DNA of 64,000 nt from Bacteroidales bacterium. Its GTDB lineage: Bacteria; Bacteroidota; Bacteroidia; Bacteroidales; P3. A program made the position numbers and the translations under genes. The DNA lies in NCBI GenBank assembly GCA_017962445.1, contig JAGCVI010000009.1, forward strand, positions 1 to 64,000, read 5' to 3'. Position 1 is the stretch's first letter, and every line of letters begins with the position of its first letter. Of the stretch, positions 62,087-64,000 are shown piece by piece. The notes below the pieces were generated by a model. The model was not told the DNA's origin. It searched no databases and was given only the letters and a program-made list of their open reading frames with translations.

Positions 62087-63376
62087 ATGAACTACATTTC
62101 TGCCGATGAAGCTGTGATGATGGTGCGGGCGGGCGACCACTTGCACTGGCCTTGTGTCAGCGGGGCTCCAGAGAATTTGATTGAAGCTTTGGTGCGTCGA
62201 GCCGACAGAGAGAAGGGAAAGGAGAACGGAGAAGAGAGCCTGCACGACATAAAAATAAGCCACTTCTACACCGAAGGATATGCCGACTATACATTGCCAC
62301 AGTATAATGAGATTTTCCAACTCGATTCCTTTTTTGTCGGCGGCAATGTGCGTGAAGCCACACAGTCCGGACGTGCAGACTATATTCCATGCTCGCTGAG
62401 CGAGACGCCTCGCATGATTACCTCGGGTGCGGTCGGCTGCGACGTCGTTTTTCTTATGGTCAGCGAACCAGACAATGACGGTTTCGTTTCGCTCGGCACA
62501 TCGGTGGACTACATGCCCGAGGCCATTGCCAAGGCTCGTTGCGTCATTGCACAAGTCAACAGCCATGTGCCATACACATATGGTGACGCACGCATACATG
62601 TGTCCAAAATAAACGCTTTTGTAAAGTATGATGTTCCTCTAAAGCCAGCCGCGCCTTCGCCGCTCAGCGATATAGACATTGCCATTGGTCGCCATTGTGC
62701 AGACCTTATTCCCGACGGTGCAACATTACAAATAGGGATTGGAAACATTCCAACCGCTGTACTCGCTCAGCTTGGAAGCCACAAAGACCTTGGCGTACAT
62801 TCCGAAATGTTCTCCGACAGCGTGATTCCGCTTGTAAAGAAAGGTATTATCAATGGACGTTGCAAGAAGACCGACCACGGCAAACTGACCGCGATGTTCC
62901 TTAAAGGGTCACAAGACCTTTATGACTTCGTAGACCTAAACCCCGCTGTATTGATGAAAGACGTTGGCTACACTAACAATCCAGCCATAATTGCCTCGAA
63001 TCCAAGAGTTGTCGCTCTCAACTCAGCAATACAAATCGATCTATCCGGTCAGGTATGCTCCGATTCACTTGGAACTAAAATATTCTCCGGCAGTGGCGGA
63101 CAGCTTGACTTTATCCTGGGTGCCACTTACAGCGACGGAGGCGTGCCAATCATCGCCATGCCATCCATAACGCCCAAAGGCATAAGCAAAATAGTCCCAA
63201 CCCTCACAACAGGTGCAGGAGTGGTCACACCGAGAACACTGACGCAATGGGTTGTAACCGAGTGGGGCGCAGTCAACCTCTACGGTCTCAGCTTGCGCCA
63301 GCGAGCCGAAGCCCTGATAAGCATTGCACACCCTTCTGTAAGGGACAGTCTAAAATATGAATTCAACAAAAAATGA
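62087..63376 (+). CDS. Acetyl-CoA hydrolase/4-hydroxybutyrate CoA-transferase family protein
   Basis: A 429-residue CoA-transferase of the family of 4-hydroxybutyrate and acetyl/succinyl CoA-transferases. The catalytic Glu is in LGVHSEMFSDSVIPL (Glu240). The N-terminal GAPENLIEALVRRA and C-terminal TYSDGGVPIIAMPSITPKG and RTLTQWVVTEWGAV segments fit. It moves CoA between short-chain acids and so feeds fermentation. Acetate, butyrate, succinate or 4-hydroxybutyrate are possible; the sequence does not tell. It starts 4 nt after the remnant at 62082. Confidence 0.85.
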   Translation: MNYISADEAVMMVRAGDHLHWPCVSGAPENLIEALVRRADREKGKENGEESLHDIKISHFYTEGYADYTLPQYNEIFQLDSFFVGGNVREATQSGRADYIPCSLSETPRMITSGAVGCDVVFLMVSEPDNDGFVSLGTSVDYMPEAIAKARCVIAQVNSHVPYTYGDARIHVSKINAFVKYDVPLKPAAPSPLSDIDIAIGRHCADLIPDGATLQIGIGNIPTAVLAQLGSHKDLGVHSEMFSDSVIPLVKKGIINGRCKKTDHGKLTAMFLKGSQDLYDFVDLNPAVLMKDVGYTNNPAIIASNPRVVALNSAIQIDLSGQVCSDSLGTKIFSGSGGQLDFILGATYSDGGVPIIAMPSITPKGISKIVPTLTTGAGVVTPRTLTQWVVTEWGAVNLYGLSLRQRAEALISIAHPSVRDSLKYEFNKK

Positions 63377-63379
63377 AAT

Positions 63380-64000
63380 ATGACAGCCAAGCATAAAATC
63401 ATCAACGATCCTGTGTATGACGGGTTCATGACCATAGATGACCCCGTGATTCTTGAAGTAATCGAACATCCTTATTTTCAACGTCTGAGACGCATCAAGC
63501 AATTAGGAATGGCTGATTTAGTATATCCTGGTGCGGTGCATACCCGCTTCAGCCACTGCCTCGGAGCATTAAACCTGATGTGCCGCACCTTAAACATACT
63601 AAAAAGCAAAGGTGTGGAAATCACCGATGAGGAATGCCGTGGTGCAAAACTGGCAATCCTACTGCACGATATCGGACATGCACCAGGCTCACACGTATTG
63701 GAGCATACCTTTGTAAAGGACACCCACGAAGTCGTGACAGAGGCTTTCATGGAGCATCTCAACCGCCAAACCAATGGTGAACTAGACTTGGCAATAGCAA
63801 TATTCAAGAACAAGTATCACAAGCATTTCCTTCATCAACTGGTGTCAAGCCAACTGGATATGGACCGCCTTGACTATTTGGGCCGCGACAGCTATTTCAC
63901 CGGTGTACGTGAGGGCATTGTAGGCACAGACCGCATTATTTCTATGCTCAACGTTCACGACGATGAACTTGTGGTCGATGAAAAGGGCATCTATAGCGTG
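63380..64000 (+). CDS. HD-domain phosphohydrolase, 3' end outside window
   Basis: 207 codons are visible from ATG 63380, 3 nt after the CoA-transferase stop. The HD-domain motifs are GAVHTRFSHCLGALNLM (first His) and LLHDIGHAPGSH (His96-Asp97), followed by DMDRLDYLGRDSY, which resembles SAMHD1/dGTPase-like enzymes. The DMDRLDYLxRD motif is typical of YdhJ-type HD proteins. The C-terminal part is missing, so the substrate (nucleotide or other phosphoester) cannot be judged. Confidence 0.85.
   Translation, partial: MTAKHKIINDPVYDGFMTIDDPVILEVIEHPYFQRLRRIKQLGMADLVYPGAVHTRFSHCLGALNLMCRTLNILKSKGVEITDEECRGAKLAILLHDIGHAPGSHVLEHTFVKDTHEVVTEAFMEHLNRQTNGELDLAIAIFKNKYHKHFLHQLVSSQLDMDRLDYLGRDSYFTGVREGIVGTDRIISMLNVHDDELVVDEKGIYSV

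Overview
The window looks like chromosomal DNA from a member of the Bacteroidales (Bacteroidota). The genus cannot be read from the sequence. Pointers are: several promoters of the Bacteroidetes type (TAnnTTTG about 20-100 nt before a start codon); starts mostly without a Shine-Dalgarno motif; a fimbrillin-like lipoprotein; DUF721 (DciA-like) beside recF; a DUF5106 thioredoxin-like protein; a YfhO-type membrane protein; and ATP-type PEP carboxykinase beside pyruvate phosphate dikinase. No tRNA, rRNA, CRISPR array, complete insertion sequence or prophage was seen.

Layout. (1) 1-9772, plus strand: the end of a surface-polysaccharide locus, with three glycosyltransferases (one a GT2-GT32 fusion), a DUF5672 protein, two acyltransferase-3 membrane proteins, an MBOAT plus AlgJ-like O-acetylation pair, and a Wzm-type ABC permease without its ATPase. 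(2) 9924-14329, plus: TPR lipoprotein, M20 dipeptidase, ComEC. (3) 14370-20408, minus: lpdA, an unknown gene, M23 peptidase, ispH, recF, DUF721. (4) 20602-28402, plus: outer-membrane beta-barrel protein, DUF5106 thioredoxin-like protein, tpiA, a six-helix membrane protein, LolC/E-like permease, a fimbrillin-GLUG lipoprotein and a 62-residue peptide. (5) 28403-30280, minus: WG-repeat protein with a TonB C-terminal domain, ending exactly where the peptide gene ends. (6) 30663-38540, plus: a 2625-residue cyclic beta-1,2-glucan synthase-like enzyme (GT84, glycoamylase-like, GH94). (7) 38541-44993: a scarred region with a frameshifted lipoprotein relic and a copy of the pckA 3' end, then a TonB-domain protein, pckA and ppdK on the minus strand. 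(8) 45201-50020, plus: 7TM-HD phosphodiesterase and YfhO protein. (9) 50080-57583, minus: gap, then a formylglycine-enzyme-family protein, hpt, a small lipoprotein, an AsmA-like protein and a GT2 enzyme. (10) 57739-64000, plus: xerD, sufB, a lipoprotein, a TrmH methyltransferase, a tandem duplication, a C_GCAxxG_C_C protein, a CoA-transferase and a truncated HD-domain gene.

How the genes fit together: tpiA, gap, ppdK, pckA and lpdA form a scattered central-carbon set, and ppdK-pckA is the PEP-pyruvate-oxaloacetate node. Much of the rest concerns the cell surface: polysaccharide assembly and O-acetylation, glucan synthesis, fimbrillin-like display, TonB-domain proteins, lipoproteins and AsmA/Lol-type envelope functions. 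The points most worth a second look are five low-complexity, intergenic-like in-frame stretches inside the giant synthase, the tandem duplication that copied both flanking gene edges (61296-61603), the duplicated pckA tail at 39272-39313, the peptide coupled to the fimbrillin-like gene, and the A7 frameshift in the relic at 38548-38857.
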